Shown here piece after piece: positions 4,380 to 5,946 of a stretch of DNA of 5,946 nucleotides; position 1 is the stretch's first letter; the number at the start of each line of letters is the position of its first letter. Origin of the DNA: Deltaproteobacteria bacterium (GTDB lineage: Bacteria; Desulfobacterota; Desulfobaccia; Desulfobaccales; 0-14-0-80-60-11); contig VGSO01000191.1 of NCBI GenBank assembly GCA_016874945.1, positions 1 to 5,946 of the forward strand. Direction: 5' to 3'. The translations under genes were made by a program, and so were the position numbers. The notes beneath the pieces were generated by a model. That model had not been told where the DNA came from, searched no databases, and was given only the letters and a program-made list of their open reading frames with translations.

Positions 4380-5915
4380 ATGGCTTATTACATCACCACT
4401 CCCATCTATTACGTCAACGCCGAGCCGCATATCGGCCATGCCTACACCACCGTGGTGGCCGACGCCCTGGCCCGTATCCACCGCCTCCTGCGGATAGAAA
4501 CGCGTTTTCAGACCGGCACTGATGAACACGGGGAAAAAGTCCTGGACGCGGCCCGGGAAGCCGGCCTGCCGGTAAAGGAGTTCGCGGACCGCATCAGCGG
4601 CCAGTTCCGCCGGACCTGGGACGACCTGAACATCAGCTATGACGCCTTTGTCCGCACCACCTCGCCGGAGCACCAGGCGGTGGTGCAGCGCATCCTGAAT
4701 AAGGTGTACAACTCCGGCGATATCTATTTCGGCGAATACGGCGGCCTGTACTGCTTCGGCTGCGAGGCCTTTTATCTGGAGCGGGACCTGAAGAACGGCA
4801 AGTGTCCGGACCATAAGGTGGAACCGACTTATATCCGGGAAGAAAACTATTTCTTCCGCATGAGCCGCTACCAGGACTGGCTGATCAATTATATCGAGAC
4901 CCACCCGGACTGGATCCGCCCGGAACGCTACAAGAATGAAGTCCTGGCTTTCCTGCGGGACCCCCTGGAGGACCTGTGCATCTCCCGGCCCCGGCGCCGC
5001 ATGGAGTGGGGCATCCCCCTGCCTTTCGATGAGCGTTACGTCACTTATGTGTGGTTCGACGCGTTGATCAATTATCTCACCGGCCTGGGCTATCCGGACG
5101 GGCCGGAGTTTGCCAGGTTCTGGCCCGGGGTGCAGCACCTCATCGCCAAGGATATTCTCAAACCCCACGGCATTTACTGGCCCACCATGCTCCAGGCCGC
5201 CGGGATTGAACCGTTTCAGCGCCTCAACGTCCACGGCTACTGGCAGATGGCCCAGGGCAAGATGTCCAAGAGCCTGGGGAACGTGGTGGAGCCCCGTTAT
5301 CTCTTGGAGCGCTACGGCCTGGACCAGGTGCGGTATTTTTTCCTGAGAGAGATGGTTTTCGGGCTGGACGCCCAGTTCAGCGAAGCAGCCCTGGTGGCCC
5401 GCATCAATGCGGATTTGGCCAATGACCTGGGCAACCTCTTCGCCCGCAGCCTGGGGATGGCCTTCAAATACCGGAAAGGCATAGTGCCGGCGCCGGGGCC
5501 GCCCGACGCCCTGGACGAAGAAGTAGTGCTGGCCGCGGCGGGCACCGCGGAAGAATTCCTCCGTCATTTCCCGGCCCTGGAATTCCCCCGGGCTTTGGCG
5601 GTCCTGTGGGAGTTCATCGGCCATCTCAATCGATATATCGTGGCCGCGGCCCCCTGGGAGCTGGCCAAGAAGCCGGAAGCCGCCGGCCGCCTGGACACGG
5701 TGCTCTACCATCTGCTGGAAGGCCTGCGCTTCATCGCCGCCTTGCTGCGGCCGGTGATGCCGGAAAGCGCCCTGAAAATGAGCGAGCAGCTGGGCTTGGG
5801 TCTGGCCCTGTGGGATTATCCCCTGGACCAGGTCTTAAAGTGGGGCCGCCTCCTTCCCGGCGGGGCGCTGACAAAAGCCCCGGCCCTGTTTCCGCGGATT
5901 GAGGGGGGAGAATAG
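4380..5915 (+). CDS. metG: Methionyl-tRNA synthetase, short form
   Basis: This essential class I synthetase charges tRNA-Met with methionine in the cytoplasm. Within 511 residues, HIGH is at 17-20 (in YYVNAEPHIGHAYT), GTDEHG at 46-51, a single zinc knuckle with Cys125, Cys128, Cys142 and His145 (the Cys3-His type also seen in Thermus MetRS), VWFDALINYLTG at 224-235, AKDILKPHGIYWP at 256-268 and KMSKS at 294-298. A helical anticodon-binding domain follows at about 340-480. The protein ends PALFPRIEGGE, just where longer MetRSs continue into a linker and an EMAP/Trbp111-like tRNA-binding domain; that domain is absent here. The stop follows a run of six G (5903-5908) close to a suspicious sequence end, so the C-terminus depends on base accuracy. 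ATG 4380 gives the standard N-terminus; a TTG at 4365 is in frame but adds only MIFDD. No ribosome site is visible. Confidence 0.96.
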   Translation: MAYYITTPIYYVNAEPHIGHAYTTVVADALARIHRLLRIETRFQTGTDEHGEKVLDAAREAGLPVKEFADRISGQFRRTWDDLNISYDAFVRTTSPEHQAVVQRILNKVYNSGDIYFGEYGGLYCFGCEAFYLERDLKNGKCPDHKVEPTYIREENYFFRMSRYQDWLINYIETHPDWIRPERYKNEVLAFLRDPLEDLCISRPRRRMEWGIPLPFDERYVTYVWFDALINYLTGLGYPDGPEFARFWPGVQHLIAKDILKPHGIYWPTMLQAAGIEPFQRLNVHGYWQMAQGKMSKSLGNVVEPRYLLERYGLDQVRYFFLREMVFGLDAQFSEAALVARINADLANDLGNLFARSLGMAFKYRKGIVPAPGPPDALDEEVVLAAAGTAEEFLRHFPALEFPRALAVLWEFIGHLNRYIVAAAPWELAKKPEAAGRLDTVLYHLLEGLRFIAALLRPVMPESALKMSEQLGLGLALWDYPLDQVLKWGRLLPGGALTKAPALFPRIEGGE

Positions 5916-5923
5916 GTCGATTT

Positions 5924-5946
5924 GGGGGGGGGGGGAGGGGGGGGGG
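5924..5946. other. Near-pure G run at the sequence end (probable artefact)
   Basis: Twelve G, one A, then ten G run to the last base, starting 9 bases after the metG stop. Nothing else in the window resembles this. Long G runs at read or contig ends are a known product of two-colour sequencing chemistry, where no signal is called as G. I treat this stretch as technical rather than genomic. Confidence 0.8.

Noticed and set aside
4299..5711. 470-codon open frame on the minus strand opposite metG
   Set aside because: It is antisense to a clear MetRS, has the same composition bias and starts inside the metG coding region; no family resemblance.

Overview
This is 5.9 kb of ordinary-looking bacterial chromosome from a GC-rich, Gram-negative organism. 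The gene content and protein styles fit a deltaproteobacterium (Desulfobacterota, perhaps a sulfate reducer or syntroph). That placement is an inference from protein style, the outer-membrane lipid transport genes and AT-rich repetitive spacers; no rRNA or other firm marker is present. I found no phage, CRISPR, toxin-antitoxin, transposase or tRNA/rRNA gene, and no convincing new biological system.

Left part, minus strand (1-1529): a glycolysis/gluconeogenesis pair. gap (glyceraldehyde-3-phosphate dehydrogenase, 310-1323) is followed 17 bases later by pgk (phosphoglycerate kinase, N-terminal 97 residues only, cut by the window edge). The two enzymes catalyse consecutive steps. A TATAAT box lies upstream of gap, and a strong intrinsic terminator (1473-1501) isolates the pair from the gene upstream. 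The GAPDH lacks the usual NAD-selecting Asp and carries Gly-Ser where NAD enzymes have Leu-Pro, which points to NADP(H) use.

Middle (1530-2241): a small secreted protein of unknown function (140 aa with signal peptide, minus strand, 1530-1952), then a 289-base AT-rich divergent spacer carrying candidate promoters for both directions.

Right part, plus strand (2242-5915): mlaE, mlaF and mlaD, the permease, ATPase and substrate-binding MCE subunits of a phospholipid ABC transporter for outer-membrane lipid asymmetry, packed as one transcription unit. Next comes a 171-base spacer made largely of repeats: a 124-base inverted repeat built from 8-base units, then an AT-rich direct repeat reaching almost to the next start codon. 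It is followed by metG (methionyl-tRNA synthetase, 511 aa, without a C-terminal tRNA-binding domain as read). The last 23 bases are nearly pure G, which looks like a sequencing or assembly artefact at a contig end.
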